DNA of 64,000 nt, from NCBI RefSeq assembly GCF_002245215.1, contig NZ_NPMR01000001.1, positions 1,054,001-1,118,000 on the forward strand. Reading direction: 5' to 3'. The position numbers were made by a program, and so were the translations under genes. Below, piece by piece: positions 51,924 through 59,986 of this stretch. This stretch comes from Microbacterium sp. Yaish 1 (lineage in GTDB: Bacteria > Actinomycetota > Actinomycetes > Actinomycetales > Microbacteriaceae). The notes under the pieces were generated by a model. The model was not told the origin of the DNA, made no database searches, and saw nothing but the letters and a program-made list of their open reading frames with translations. The first letter of the stretch is position 1, and every line of letters begins with the position of its first letter.

Positions 51924-52211
51924 TCAGCTGCCGGCGAGCTGCTGGTCGAGGTCCTGGATCGCGCGCATCATGCCCAGCAGCGCCTCGGACATGTCGTTGA
52001 TGCCATCGACGGCGTTCTTCAGACCCGTCGTCAGCTCGGAGTAGCCCTCACCGAACTTGCCCGACGCGTGCTGCGTCTTGAAGTCCTCACCCAGCAGCGT
52101 ATCCACCTGCGACTTCAAGGTGTCCAGCTGACCCTGAATGTCATCACGAGCCTGCGACAGCGAGCTCGCAACCTGCTCCATCTCGCCATAAGACGCACCG
52201 AAATCAGCCAT
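51924..52211 (-). CDS. WXG100/ESAT-6-like small secreted helical protein
   Basis: This 95-residue protein has two long helices with a central break (GEDFKTQHASGKFGEGY) in place of the W-x-G turn, the size and hairpin shape of type VII secretion substrates. AGGAGGG 6 nt before ATG 52211 fixes the start. No EccC, EccD or LXG toxin genes are in the window, so it is an orphan here. The missing Trp makes the family call moderate. Confidence 0.7.
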   Translation of the reverse strand: MADFGASYGEMEQVASSLSQARDDIQGQLDTLKSQVDTLLGEDFKTQHASGKFGEGYSELTTGLKNAVDGINDMSEALLGMMRAIQDLDQQLAGS

Positions 52212-52408
52212 GACGGCCCTCCTGAAAGTAGATGTCCCGACCCCCCTCCGGAGCCGACACCCAAAACCTATCGGCACCGATCACCCCGGGTCGATGGGGA
52301 GAACTCCCCACCCTGCTCCGCTCGGACGTCAGCGTCTTGTCGGGGAGTCGCCGATTGTGGCGTTGCGGCGCCTGTGGAAAGTCGCGGGGCAATGTCTGAG
52401 GTTCGTGA

Positions 52409-52430
52409 CAGTATTCGAACATGCATTCGA
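52409..52430 (+). promoter_or_regulatory. LexA (SOS) box over the HNH gene start, with a -10 box
   Basis: TCGAACATGCATTCGA (52415-52430) matches the actinobacterial LexA box TCGAAC-n4-GTTCGA with one mismatch, and its centre contains the ATG of the HNH gene. A -10-like CAGTAT (52409-52414) ends 6 nt before the ATG, so the transcript would be leaderless and the operator covers its first bases. Confidence 0.7.
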
Positions 52431-53941
52431 ATGGCGGACTCGGCGGCGGGATGGGCAGCGACGGTGACGTCGACGTCCTCGCGGCTTTGGTGGCGGATGC
52501 GGAGGGGGCGGCGGATGCTGCGCGTTTGGCGCAGATCCGTGAGGTTCGGGTGCTCGCCGCGGCCGGGGTTCTCGCCGAGAAGCAGGCTGCTGGGGCACCG
52601 GAGCGGGTCAAGGCGCGGGAGATGGCGCTGCGTGGCATCGCGGCGGAGCTCGCCGGGGTCTTCGTGGCGACCGACCGGACGTTGCAGCGGCGCATCGACG
52701 AGGCGCGGGATCTGGTCGAGAACTATCCGGTGACGATGGCGGCGTGGGAGGCCGGACGGATCGTCCGCGGGCACGTGCGGGTCATTCAGGAGGTCGGATG
52801 CCTCGTGCCCGTGGCGGAGCGGGCGGAGTTCGAACGCGTCGCGGTCGAACGGTGTGAGGGCGAGAGGCCCAACCGTGTGCTGGAGGCGTTGCGGATGCTG
52901 GCAGAGCGGATGCATCCGCGGACGTTCACCGAGCGGCATGAAGAGGCCGCGGCGGGACGGTGCGTGCGGGTGCAGCCCAGTTCGGATGGGATGTCGGATC
53001 TCATCGCGACCCTGCCGACCGTCATCGCCGACGGGATCGTCGACCGGCTGACGCGGCAGGCCCGCGAGATCATCAACGCACGGGCACAGGCTGACGCTGC
53101 GGCCGACGTCGCTGAGGCGGAGGGAAGCACTGCCCGGGATGCTGCGCCCGCCGATGGCAGCGACGGCCGGGCCCACGGCGGCGATGCCGCCGGGCTGTTC
53201 CCCTCCCCGCCGCCGGACGAGTCGTCGTTCATCGACGATGCGCGCACGATCGACCAAGTCCGCGCCGACGTGTTCTCCGACCTCTTGCTCGCCGGAACGC
53301 CCGCCCTCGACCCCACCGCGACCGGCGACGGCGACGGAACGCTCGGAGCGATCCGCGCACACGTGCAAGTCGCGGTATCCGCGCTGACACTGATGGGCCA
53401 GGATGATGGGCCCGCCGACCTGGCCGGCCGCTCCCCCATCGACGCCGCCACCGCCCGCGAACTCGCGGGCAACGCGACCTCGTGGGACCGGCTGCTCACC
53501 CACCCCGTCACCGGAACCGTGCTGGAGTGCGACAGCTACCGGCCTACCGCCGCGATGATCAGACTGCTGCGGGCGCGGGACCGGCACTGCCGGTTCCCCG
53601 GATGCCGACAACCCGCCATCAGGTGCGAACTCGACCACACCATCGCCGCCTCCGACGGCGGAGCCACGCACGTGTGCAACCTCGCCAACCTCTGCAAACG
53701 ACACCACGACGTCAAACACCACACCCGCTGGCGAGTACGACAACTCCCGGGTGGGCGGCTCGTGTGGACCTCACCCACCGGGCGGGTCTACCGCGAAGAC
53801 GCACCACCACCACTCGTCGCCTTCATCATCGACGAGCCGCCGGGAAGTGACCGATCGCGAACCCGCTCCACGCACGAGCCACCGCAGCGCGGCGGTCCGC
53901 CACTCCCGGCGAACCGCTGGAACGACCCCCCTCCGTTCTGA
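52421..53941 (+). CDS. DUF222 / HNH endonuclease (13E12 repeat family type)
   Basis: In this 506-residue protein, an alpha-helical DUF222 domain (about residues 30-330, with AAGVLAEKQAAGAPERVKAREMA and GHVRVIQEVG) precedes a C-terminal HNH domain. There, RDRHCRFPGC, CELDHTIAASDGG and NLANLCKRHHDVKH supply the zinc/metal His-Asn-His residues. Actinobacteria carry many copies. Mycobacterial 13E12 genes are known to have upstream LexA sites, which fits the SOS box here. The biological role, possibly group I intron-like or damage-induced DNA cutting, is unknown. Confidence 0.93.
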   Translation: MHSNGGLGGGMGSDGDVDVLAALVADAEGAADAARLAQIREVRVLAAAGVLAEKQAAGAPERVKAREMALRGIAAELAGVFVATDRTLQRRIDEARDLVENYPVTMAAWEAGRIVRGHVRVIQEVGCLVPVAERAEFERVAVERCEGERPNRVLEALRMLAERMHPRTFTERHEEAAAGRCVRVQPSSDGMSDLIATLPTVIADGIVDRLTRQAREIINARAQADAAADVAEAEGSTARDAAPADGSDGRAHGGDAAGLFPSPPPDESSFIDDARTIDQVRADVFSDLLLAGTPALDPTATGDGDGTLGAIRAHVQVAVSALTLMGQDDGPADLAGRSPIDAATARELAGNATSWDRLLTHPVTGTVLECDSYRPTAAMIRLLRARDRHCRFPGCRQPAIRCELDHTIAASDGGATHVCNLANLCKRHHDVKHHTRWRVRQLPGGRLVWTSPTGRVYREDAPPPLVAFIIDEPPGSDRSRTRSTHEPPQRGGPPLPANRWNDPPPF

Positions 53942-54315
53942 GCGCCGCCCCGCGCGCAACGTCGCCCCGCGCGCAACTGAGCCGACCCGCGTAACAGCAC
54001 CTGCCCGCGCCACGGGGCCTGCCCGGCGACAGCGCCTGCCCGCGCGACAGCGCCTACCCGCGCGACAGAGCAGCCCGCTGCCGCCCGTCTGCCGCGGCAT
54101 CCCGAGGGGGAACGGAGTCCGGCTCGCGCGATGGCCCGCGCCACGCACGCCGCACCGGATCGGCGCCCGGATTCGGATCCGTTTCGCGCAGCGTCGGTAC
54201 AGAAGGCGCGACCATCCCACAGCGCCTCGCCGTCGTCAAGCCCCGGGGCAAGAGGCGTGGATGAGGCGTTACATCGGCACCCCACGAACGCAAAGCGGTA
54301 CCGAGAGGAGAACCG
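53942..54315. other. 374-bp intergenic region with an 18-bp tandem repeat
   Basis: No gene is supported; translations are Arg/Pro/Ala-rich. At about 54017-54070 there are three units of GCCTGCCCGCGCGACAGC with small changes, preceded by related CCCGCGCG pieces. The end has GAGAGGAG before the next ATG. Confidence 0.6.
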
Positions 54316-55137
54316 ATGTCGCAGAACTATGGTGAGCCGACGTCCGGCTCGCAGGCAGGATCAGGGTCGGGCACGGCAGAGACGGCGAAGCACGAAGCCG
54401 GAGAGGTCGCGGGCACCGCGAAGGCCGAGGCCGGTCACGTCGTCGAGACGGCCAAGCAGGAAGCGGCGGGTGTCGCGTCGGAGGCGAAGTCTCAGGCGAA
54501 GCAGGTGTACGCGCAGACGAAGCAGCAGCTCACGGAGCAGGCCGCGTCGCAGCAGCAGCGCGTCGCCGACGGGCTGCGCTCGATCGGTGACGAGCTGGAC
54601 TCCCTGGCCCAGAACTCCGAGAACCCCGGCATCGCCACCGACCTGGTGCGTCAGGTCTCGAGCCGCGTGAGCGGCGCGTCCGACTGGCTCTCGCAGCGCG
54701 ACCCGGGTTCGCTGGTCAGCGAGGTGAAGAGCTTCGCCCGCCGCAAGCCGGGCGTCTTCATCGCGGGCGCATTGATCGCGGGCGTCGTCGCCGGCCGCCT
54801 CACTCGCGCTCTTGCCGAGGGCGCGAAGGAGGAGCACGACTCCGTCTCCGGCACGACCGGCACGACCGGCGGAGTGCCCGCGGCCCCCTCGGCGCCGTCG
54901 CCCGCCCCGGTGAACGCTCCGCTCGACGCGCCGATCGGCACGCCGGGCGCCGCCGCCACCGGCATCCCGGCCGCGCCGTCGGCGCCGTCGCACGCTCCGG
55001 TCGGGGCTCCGCTCGACGACCCGATCGGCTCCGCACCGGATGCCGCAGAGCCCACGCCGCTGTACGACAGCTCCGTCGGCCGGGCAGCCGACGAGCCGTA
55101 CACCGAGGGCGTCGGGGAGACCCGAGATGACCGATAA
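54316..55137 (+). CDS. Envelope-associated protein with Ala/Lys-rich helices and a single membrane segment
   Basis: In this 273-residue protein, residues 20-95 are apolipoprotein/LEA-like helices (TAETAKHEAGEVAGTAKAEAG). A transmembrane segment follows basic FARRKPG (VFIAGALIAGVVAGRL, about residues 146-162). The C-terminal 100 residues are Pro/Ala-rich with a twice-repeated block (VPAAPSAPSPAPVNAPLDAPIG and IPAAPSAPSHAPVGAPLDDPIG). Function is unknown. It overlaps the next gene by 11 nt, and the three-gene set with the holin-like and DUF3618 proteins is typical of actinobacteria. The start is supported by GAGAGGAG. Confidence 0.75.
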   Translation: MSQNYGEPTSGSQAGSGSGTAETAKHEAGEVAGTAKAEAGHVVETAKQEAAGVASEAKSQAKQVYAQTKQQLTEQAASQQQRVADGLRSIGDELDSLAQNSENPGIATDLVRQVSSRVSGASDWLSQRDPGSLVSEVKSFARRKPGVFIAGALIAGVVAGRLTRALAEGAKEEHDSVSGTTGTTGGVPAAPSAPSPAPVNAPLDAPIGTPGAAATGIPAAPSAPSHAPVGAPLDDPIGSAPDAAEPTPLYDSSVGRAADEPYTEGVGETRDDR

Positions 55138-55543
55138 CCCCACGCCCTCCGAGCAGCAGGCGGCCACCACGTCGCTCGGCGATCTGCTGGGCGAGGTGAC
55201 ACGCGACCTGTCGGAGCTGATGCGCCAGGAGATCAACCTGGCCAAGGCCGAACTGAAGGAGTCGGGGACACGGGCGGGCAAGGGAGCCGGGATGCTGGGC
55301 GGCGCGGGATACGCGGCGCTCATGGCGATCTTCTTCCTGTCGATCGCGCTCTGGTGGGCCCTCGGCCACCTCGTCGGCCTCGGCTGGTCGGCCGTCATCG
55401 TGGCCGTCATCTGGGGCGTCATCGCGGCCGTGCTGTACGCCCTCGGGCGCAAGCAGCTCGCGCGCGTCCAGGGCGCCCCGCAGACGGCCGAGACCCTGGG
55501 CAAGATCCCCGACGCACTGAAGAGAAATGAGGAGAACCGATGA
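55127..55543 (+). CDS. Phage_holin_3_6 (holin superfamily III-like) membrane protein
   Basis: This 138-residue protein has a cytoplasmic helix LLGEVTRDLSELMRQEINLAKAELKESG then two membrane segments, the layout of the actinobacterial holin-like family PF07332. Despite the name it is a chromosomal envelope protein: no lysin or phage genes are present. ATG 55127 lies inside the previous gene, and its stop overlaps DUF3618. Confidence 0.88.
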   Translation: MTDNPTPSEQQAATTSLGDLLGEVTRDLSELMRQEINLAKAELKESGTRAGKGAGMLGGAGYAALMAIFFLSIALWWALGHLVGLGWSAVIVAVIWGVIAAVLYALGRKQLARVQGAPQTAETLGKIPDALKRNEENR

Positions 55544-56115
55544 CCGATTCACCGGAAGCGATCCGCGCCGACATCGAACGCAAGCGTCGCGAGCTGAGCC
55601 AAGACACCGACGCTCTCGTCGACAAGGTGACGCCCTCGAAGATCGCCCACCGCCAGACCGACAAGATCAAGGGCGCCCTCGGGTCAGTCCGCGACCGCGT
55701 GATGGGTGCGGCCGACGACGCCGGCTCGTCCCTCCACGACGCGGGCTCCTCGGTCGCCGGAGGCGTGTCGGACGCCGCACACAAGGTGGGCGCCAAGGCC
55801 GAGGGCAACCCCCTCGCCGTCGGCCTGATGGCATTCGCCGGCGGCCTGCTCGTCGCCTCGCTCATCCCGGCATCCACGAAGGAGAAGGGCATCGCAGCCG
55901 ACGTCAAGGAGCAGGCGCAGCCCCTCGTCGACGAAGCCAAGAGCGTCGCCCAGCAGGTCGGCTCCGACCTGAAGGAGCCGGTGCAGGATGCCGCCGCGGC
56001 CGTCAAGGACACCGCGACCGAGGCGGTCTCCCACGTCAAGAGCGACGCGCAGGACGGGGTCGACAACGTCACCGGTCGCGCCCAGGAGGCTCGAGACAAC
56101 GTCAGCGGCAGCTGA
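55540..56115 (+). CDS. DUF3618 domain protein
   Basis: This 191-residue protein begins SPEAIRADIERKRRELSQDTDALVDKV, the DUF3618 signature, then has one membrane segment (NPLAVGLMAFAGGLLVASLI) and an amphipathic Ala/Lys/Asp-rich tail. It overlaps the holin-like gene (ATGA). Probably it is an envelope protein that associates with the two preceding products. No enzyme motif is present. Confidence 0.88.
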   Translation: MTDSPEAIRADIERKRRELSQDTDALVDKVTPSKIAHRQTDKIKGALGSVRDRVMGAADDAGSSLHDAGSSVAGGVSDAAHKVGAKAEGNPLAVGLMAFAGGLLVASLIPASTKEKGIAADVKEQAQPLVDEAKSVAQQVGSDLKEPVQDAAAAVKDTATEAVSHVKSDAQDGVDNVTGRAQEARDNVSGS

Positions 56116-56143
56116 CACCCACCGCGGCGCGAGCGCTGCACGA

Positions 56144-56186
56144 ACCGTGCACCGGGACGGCATCCGCCGCCGACCCGGTGCACGGT
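56144..56186 (+). terminator. 13-bp-stem hairpin after DUF3618
   Basis: ACCGTGCACCGGG and CCCGGTGCACGGT are perfect complements with a 17-nt loop, followed by CGCGTTT. It lies 29 nt after the DUF3618 stop and separates it from the YihY gene. Confidence 0.65.
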
Positions 56187-56240
56187 CGCGTTTCCCGCCG
56201 CCGCCGACCACCCCGCAGCGCGCACGACCCCAGGAGAGAC

Positions 56241-57284
56241 ATGAGCAACCAGAGAACCGCCGGGCTCGACCCCGAGCACCCCGCGAAGCCCGACTCCATC
56301 ACCGACGTCGAGAAACCCTCGTGGAAGCACGTGCTGAAACGAACGGTCCGCGAGTTCAGCCGCGATCAGTGCCCCGACCTCGCCGCCGGGCTCACCTACT
56401 ACGCGGTGCTGTCGGCGTTCCCCGGCCTCCTCGCGGTGTTCTCACTCCTCGGCGTCATCGGGCAGGGACAGCAGGCGGCCGACGCCGTGCTCGACATCGT
56501 CGGCCAGGTCGCGCCCGGCGGGGCCGCCGACACCCTGCGCGGCCCGATCGAGGAGATGGCCACCTCGCCCGCAGCGGGCTTCGCCCTCATCTCCGGTATC
56601 GTCCTGGCGCTGTGGTCGGCATCCGGCTACGTCGGCGCATTCAGCCGCGCCATGAACCGGATCTGGGAGATCGACGAGGGACGCCCCTTCATCAAGCTGA
56701 AGCCGCAGCAGCTCGGCGTCACCCTGCTCGCGGTCGCGCTCGTCGTCGTCGCGCTGGTCCTTCTCGTCGTCTCCGGCCCCGTGGCCGAAGCGATCGGCGA
56801 CGCGATCGGCCTCGGCAGCACGGCCGTGCTCATCTGGCAGATCGCCAAGTGGCCCGTGCTCGCGTTCATCGTCGTCCTGCTCGTCGCCGTGCTCTACTAC
56901 TTCGGCCCCAACGCGAAGCAGCCGAAGTTCCGCTGGATCAGCGCGGGCGCCGTCATCGCGATCGTCGTGCTCGCCATCGCCACCGCCGGTTTCGGCATCT
57001 ACGTCGCGAACTTCTCGAACTACGAGCGCACCTACGGGTCGTTCGCCGGCGTGATCGTCTTCCTGCTGTGGCTGTGGATCACGAACCTCGCCCTCCTGTT
57101 CGGCGCGGAGTTCGACGCCGAGCTCGAGCGCGGACGCGAACTGCAGGCCGGGATGCCCGCGGAGGAGACGATCCAGCTGCCGCCGCGCGATACCACCCGT
57201 ATCGAGAAGACCGCGAAGCAGGAGTCCGAGGAGCGCGCCGAGGCGCGGCGCCTGCGCGCGACGGGAGGCAAATCGGACGACTGA
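56241..57284 (+). CDS. YihY/BrkB family inner-membrane protein
   Basis: This 347-residue protein has six membrane segments. It shows CPDLAAGLTYYAVLSAFPGLLAVFSLLG, the ALWSASGYVGAFSRAMNRIWEIDEGRPF signature of the family and FSNYERTYGSFAGVIVFLLWLWITNLALLFGAEFDAELER near the C-terminus. The family was once called ribonuclease BN by error; function is unknown, with transport or envelope roles suggested. AGGAGAG precedes ATG 56241. The C-terminal tail is charged. Confidence 0.93.
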   Translation: MSNQRTAGLDPEHPAKPDSITDVEKPSWKHVLKRTVREFSRDQCPDLAAGLTYYAVLSAFPGLLAVFSLLGVIGQGQQAADAVLDIVGQVAPGGAADTLRGPIEEMATSPAAGFALISGIVLALWSASGYVGAFSRAMNRIWEIDEGRPFIKLKPQQLGVTLLAVALVVVALVLLVVSGPVAEAIGDAIGLGSTAVLIWQIAKWPVLAFIVVLLVAVLYYFGPNAKQPKFRWISAGAVIAIVVLAIATAGFGIYVANFSNYERTYGSFAGVIVFLLWLWITNLALLFGAEFDAELERGRELQAGMPAEETIQLPPRDTTRIEKTAKQESEERAEARRLRATGGKSDD

Positions 57285-57319
57285 GGTCGTCGCCGCGCTG
57301 CTGCCCGGGCGAGATCGCG

Positions 57320-57793
57320 TCAGGGCAGCAGCGCGATCCGGTCGTCGAGGTACGAGGCCAGCGGCATCCGGGCTCCCGCGGCGAACGCGACGGTGACGAC
57401 CCCGTCGTCGGCACGCGCGAGCGGCCCCGACGCCCCGCCGGCGTCGACGACATCGAGATCGATCGGCGACCAGTCCAGGTGCACCGGCTCGCCTTCGGCG
57501 AAGCCGCCGCGGAACGCCGCTGCCGCACGCTCGGACCGGGCCCGCTGCGCCTCGGCGGTGTAGCCGCGGATCGCCTCGGCTCGGGCTCGCAGCAGCTCGC
57601 CGGTCGCGAACACCTCATCGTCGGCGATGAGCAGGACCCCGAGATGCCACGCATCCCCGACCGGCAGGATGCGGGCGGCGCGGCCGAAGCCGAGCAGACG
57701 GCGCCCCTCGCTGCGGACGCCGAGTCGTTCCCGGGGAACGCCGATCAGCCGACGGCGGGCGTCGGCGATGAGTGCGGTCGCAGCATCCGGCAT
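57320..57793 (-). CDS. Conserved hypothetical protein
   Basis: This 157-residue soluble protein has IGVPRERLGVRSEGRRLLGFGRAARIL, GDAWHLGVLLIADDEVFATGEL and FRGGFAEGEPVHLDWSPIDLD. The pattern looks like a conserved actinobacterial family. Homologues have at times been labelled glutaminase, but no glutaminase Ser-Lys motif is visible, so I do not adopt that. It lies 9 nt after the coiled-coil gene on the same strand, probably co-transcribed. Confidence 0.6.
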   Translation of the reverse strand: MPDAATALIADARRRLIGVPRERLGVRSEGRRLLGFGRAARILPVGDAWHLGVLLIADDEVFATGELLRARAEAIRGYTAEAQRARSERAAAAFRGGFAEGEPVHLDWSPIDLDVVDAGGASGPLARADDGVVTVAFAAGARMPLASYLDDRIALLP

Positions 57794-57802
57794 CCCTCGA
57801 TG

Positions 57803-58666
57803 CTATTGACCGTCACCGTCAGCCGCGCGCACCTTGCGCTCCGCCGCCGCCAGCGCCTCGCGGGCCGACGCGACCGCGCGGTCGAGGTCGTCGACCGCGG
57901 CGTCGGCCCGCTCGGCGTCCTCCGACACCCGCGCGAGGTCACGCCGGAGCTCTTCGGCCCGCTCGTGCAGCCTGTCGGCCCGTTCCCGGGCGCTCGAGCG
58001 GCGCTCCTCCGCGCGCGCCAGTACCCGGCCGGCTTCGCTCGCCTCGCGCTGCGCCTCGCGCCTGCGCTTCTCCGCCTCACGTCGTGCGCGCCGTTCGGCG
58101 AGATCATCCCGGGGCCTCGCGGGGGCGTCGGGAACGCCGGGGATAGAACCCGCGACGCGATCCGCCAGCGTCTCGGAGTCGAGCGCCCCCGGCTCGAGAG
58201 TGCGCACGAGCCGGCCCGCTCCGACCACCGCACCCGCGACCGCGTCGACGATGGCCGCGTTGACGGTGCGCTCCACCTCGTCGCGCGCCGCCGCCGACAG
58301 CGAGACCCCGAGGTCGTCAGCCAGGTCGGCGGATCGTCTGGCCAGCGCCGCGACCAGAGCCCGCCGCTGCTTGCCGAGCCGGGCGAGCTCGGCCGCGTCG
58401 AGGTCGTCTTGTGCTTCACGCAGCGCTGCGGAGAGCTCGAGGGCCTCTCGGAAGGACGGGTCGCGGCTCAGCAGGTTGACCGCCCATGCCGCGACCGTCG
58501 GCTTGCGCAGCCCGCGGATGCGCGTGCCGAGCGTCCCGGGGGCCTCGCTCGCGCGAGCGTTGCGGGCTGCGACGAAGTCCGCGGGCGCCACGACCAGCAG
58601 CTCAGCGGCCACCGCGTCGAATTCGTCGTCCGCATCGCCGCCGGTCCGCGCCCCGTTCGCCGTCAT
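57803..58666 (-). CDS. Coiled-coil protein of unknown function
   Basis: In this 287-residue protein, the N-terminal 110 residues include IRGLRKPTVAAWAVNLLSRDP, a segment I recognise as conserved in actinobacterial hypothetical proteins. The C-terminal half (about 185-280) is a continuous charged coiled coil (RREAEKRRREAQREASEAGR, ARVSEDAERADAAVDDLDRAV). No membrane segment is present. It may be a structural or chromosome/division-linked protein, but this is a guess. Confidence 0.65.
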   Translation of the reverse strand: MTANGARTGGDADDEFDAVAAELLVVAPADFVAARNARASEAPGTLGTRIRGLRKPTVAAWAVNLLSRDPSFREALELSAALREAQDDLDAAELARLGKQRRALVAALARRSADLADDLGVSLSAAARDEVERTVNAAIVDAVAGAVVGAGRLVRTLEPGALDSETLADRVAGSIPGVPDAPARPRDDLAERRARREAEKRRREAQREASEAGRVLARAEERRSSARERADRLHERAEELRRDLARVSEDAERADAAVDDLDRAVASAREALAAAERKVRAADGDGQ

Positions 58667-58676
58667 CCCGCCATTG

Positions 58677-58817
58677 TCACCGACCGCGCTTCGGAGCGCG
58701 CGGCAGCAGTTCGCCGTCGACGACGTCGAAGGCCGGCAGATCCGCGAACACATCGTCGTCGAGCGAGCCGCCGGTCTTCGGCTCGAGCTCGTCGTCGGGG
58801 CGGGGATCGATTGTCAT
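58677..58817 (-). CDS. Small acidic protein (46 residues)
   Basis: It begins MTIDPRPDDELEPKTGG, is rich in Asp and Glu, and ends basic (RAPKRGR). A longer frame from 58865 is possible but overlaps the promoter of the opposite gene. It is 10 nt from the downstream coiled-coil gene. The gene call rests on codon pattern and position only. Confidence 0.45.
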   Translation of the reverse strand: MTIDPRPDDELEPKTGGSLDDDVFADLPAFDVVDGELLPRAPKRGR

Positions 58818-58870
58818 CGGCTTCAACTTTTCTCCGCTATCCACGGAGCGTCGAGCCCTTGACAATGAGA

Positions 58871-58899
58871 TTGGGGTTCGTCCCGCGGCGGTTTAATGT
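58871..58899 (+). promoter_or_regulatory. Promoter of a leaderless DUF7882 gene
   Basis: A -35-like TTGGGG (58871-58876) and -10 TAATGT (58894-58899) are 17 nt apart. The start GTG 58907 lies 7 nt after the -10 box, and no ribosome-binding site is present. Confidence 0.5.
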
Positions 58900-58906
58900 G
58901 GTGCTC

Positions 58907-59251
58907 GTGGGCACCATCTATTACGGAGACGGCGCATCGCCGATCCACATCGAAGACCGCACGCTGGCGCACCTCAAGGTGGTCATCGCCACCAAACTGC
59001 GGCGCGGCGAGAGCTTCACGCTCTCATGGCGACACCCCGACGGCGAGCCCACGGGACGCAGCACGATCTGGCTGCACCCCTCGATCCCGCTCCGGTTCGC
59101 CTTCGACGATCCCGAGCCGACGACGCTCAGCCGCGAATGGGTCGAGGAGATGGCGAACTCCGCGAACTCGTCCGGCGGCATCATGGTGGTCACCGAGCAC
59201 GTCGATGACCCCGACACGATCGCGAAGACGGGCAACGACGCCGCGTCCTGA
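58907..59251 (+). CDS. DUF7882 family small protein, copy 1
   Basis: This 114-residue protein has the family core GTIYYGDGASPIHIEDRTLAHLKVVIATKLRRGESF, and the aromatic/Pro sheet RSTIWLHPSIPLRFAF and LSREWVEEMANSANSSGGI. It shares this architecture with the convergent gene at 59282. Such proteins are abundant in Microbacteriaceae, and their function is unknown. GTG 58907 gives the best family alignment. Confidence 0.85.
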   Translation: MGTIYYGDGASPIHIEDRTLAHLKVVIATKLRRGESFTLSWRHPDGEPTGRSTIWLHPSIPLRFAFDDPEPTTLSREWVEEMANSANSSGGIMVVTEHVDDPDTIAKTGNDAAS

Positions 59252-59263
59252 CCGGCCGCAGCG

Positions 59264-59285
59264 CTGAGCGGGCGGGCCCGCTCAG
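59264..59285. terminator. Bidirectional hairpin between DUF7882 paralogues
   Basis: CTGAGCGGGC-GG-GCCCGCTCAG is a perfect 10-bp stem with a 2-nt loop, between convergent stop codons. It overlaps the stop of the minus-strand gene. Confidence 0.7.
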
Positions 59286-59599
59286 CCGACTTCGGGCGCG
59301 CCGTCCTCGGCCGGCTCGGGGACGATCGTCAGGCCAGCCGGGCCGCTGGCGACCTGCATGAGCTCTTCGACCCAGTGGCGGTTGATGCGCGGCTGCCTGC
59401 TGCCGGAGAAGTGGAACTGCAGCGGCACGGACGGGTGGATCCAGTAGCTGCGACGCTCACCCCCGCGGGGCAGATCGATGTCGAACATGAACGGCTCGGA
59501 ACGGCGCAGCTTGTTCATGATGACGATGCGCAGGTGCGCCAGAGTCCGGTCGTCGATCTCGACGGAGTTCCCCAGCGTGTCGTAGATGAATCGGCCCAC
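59282..59599 (-). CDS. DUF7882 family small protein, copy 2
   Basis: This 105-residue protein begins (M)GRFIYDTLGNSVEIDDRTLAHLRIVIMNKLRRSEPF, the same frame of DRTLAHL and KLRR as copy 1, followed by RSYWIHPSVPLQFHF and INRHWVEELMQVAS. GTG 59599 follows a -10-like TAGGCT at 6 nt, so it is probably leaderless as well. The two genes face each other, consistent with an old inverted duplication or independent acquisition. Confidence 0.87.
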   Translation of the reverse strand: MGRFIYDTLGNSVEIDDRTLAHLRIVIMNKLRRSEPFMFDIDLPRGGERRSYWIHPSVPLQFHFSGSRQPRINRHWVEELMQVASGPAGLTIVPEPAEDGAPEVG

Positions 59600-59660
59600 G
59601 CAGTGAGCCTAACGCGCAACAGACGGTCCGATAAACGACGGACCGTCGGCGCGCGATCCG

Positions 59661-59912
59661 TCAGCCGTCGATCTGAGCCGAGGTCTCGACCGCGAGCATC
59701 TCGGCGGCACCCTCTTCGACGCCGATCGGAACCACCACCGGACGACTGGCGCTGAACGCCTCCCACTCGCGCAGCACGACCCGCTCGACGTCGACGACGG
59801 CGAGGGACGGATGCGCGGCCGCCAGGCGCGCGACGACGCCCGAGAACGACGTCACCACCTGGCCTTCGATGGAGAAGCGCTCCTCGGTCGGGGTCACCGG
59901 AAGGGAACACAT
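59661..59912 (-). CDS. Small conserved hypothetical protein
   Basis: This 83-residue soluble protein contains SFSGVVARLAAAHPSLAVVDVERVVLREWEAFSASRPVVVPIGVEEGAAEML, which reads as a helix-strand-helix domain resembling short DNA- or metal-binding folds, but I do not recognise a family. It lies between DUF7882 and MarR on the same strand. Start ATG 59912 has GGGGAC ahead. Confidence 0.5.
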   Translation of the reverse strand: MCSLPVTPTEERFSIEGQVVTSFSGVVARLAAAHPSLAVVDVERVVLREWEAFSASRPVVVPIGVEEGAAEMLAVETSAQIDG

Positions 59913-59986
59913 GTCCCCATCGTGTCACGCGGTTCCCGGCTTGACGAATGTCAATTCGCGGGCTTTCTCCGGTGACTAGCTACCTG

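Noticed and set aside
55127..55543. Holin as evidence of a prophage
   Set aside because: The family is chromosomal in actinobacteria. No lysin, capsid, integrase or attachment site is nearby.
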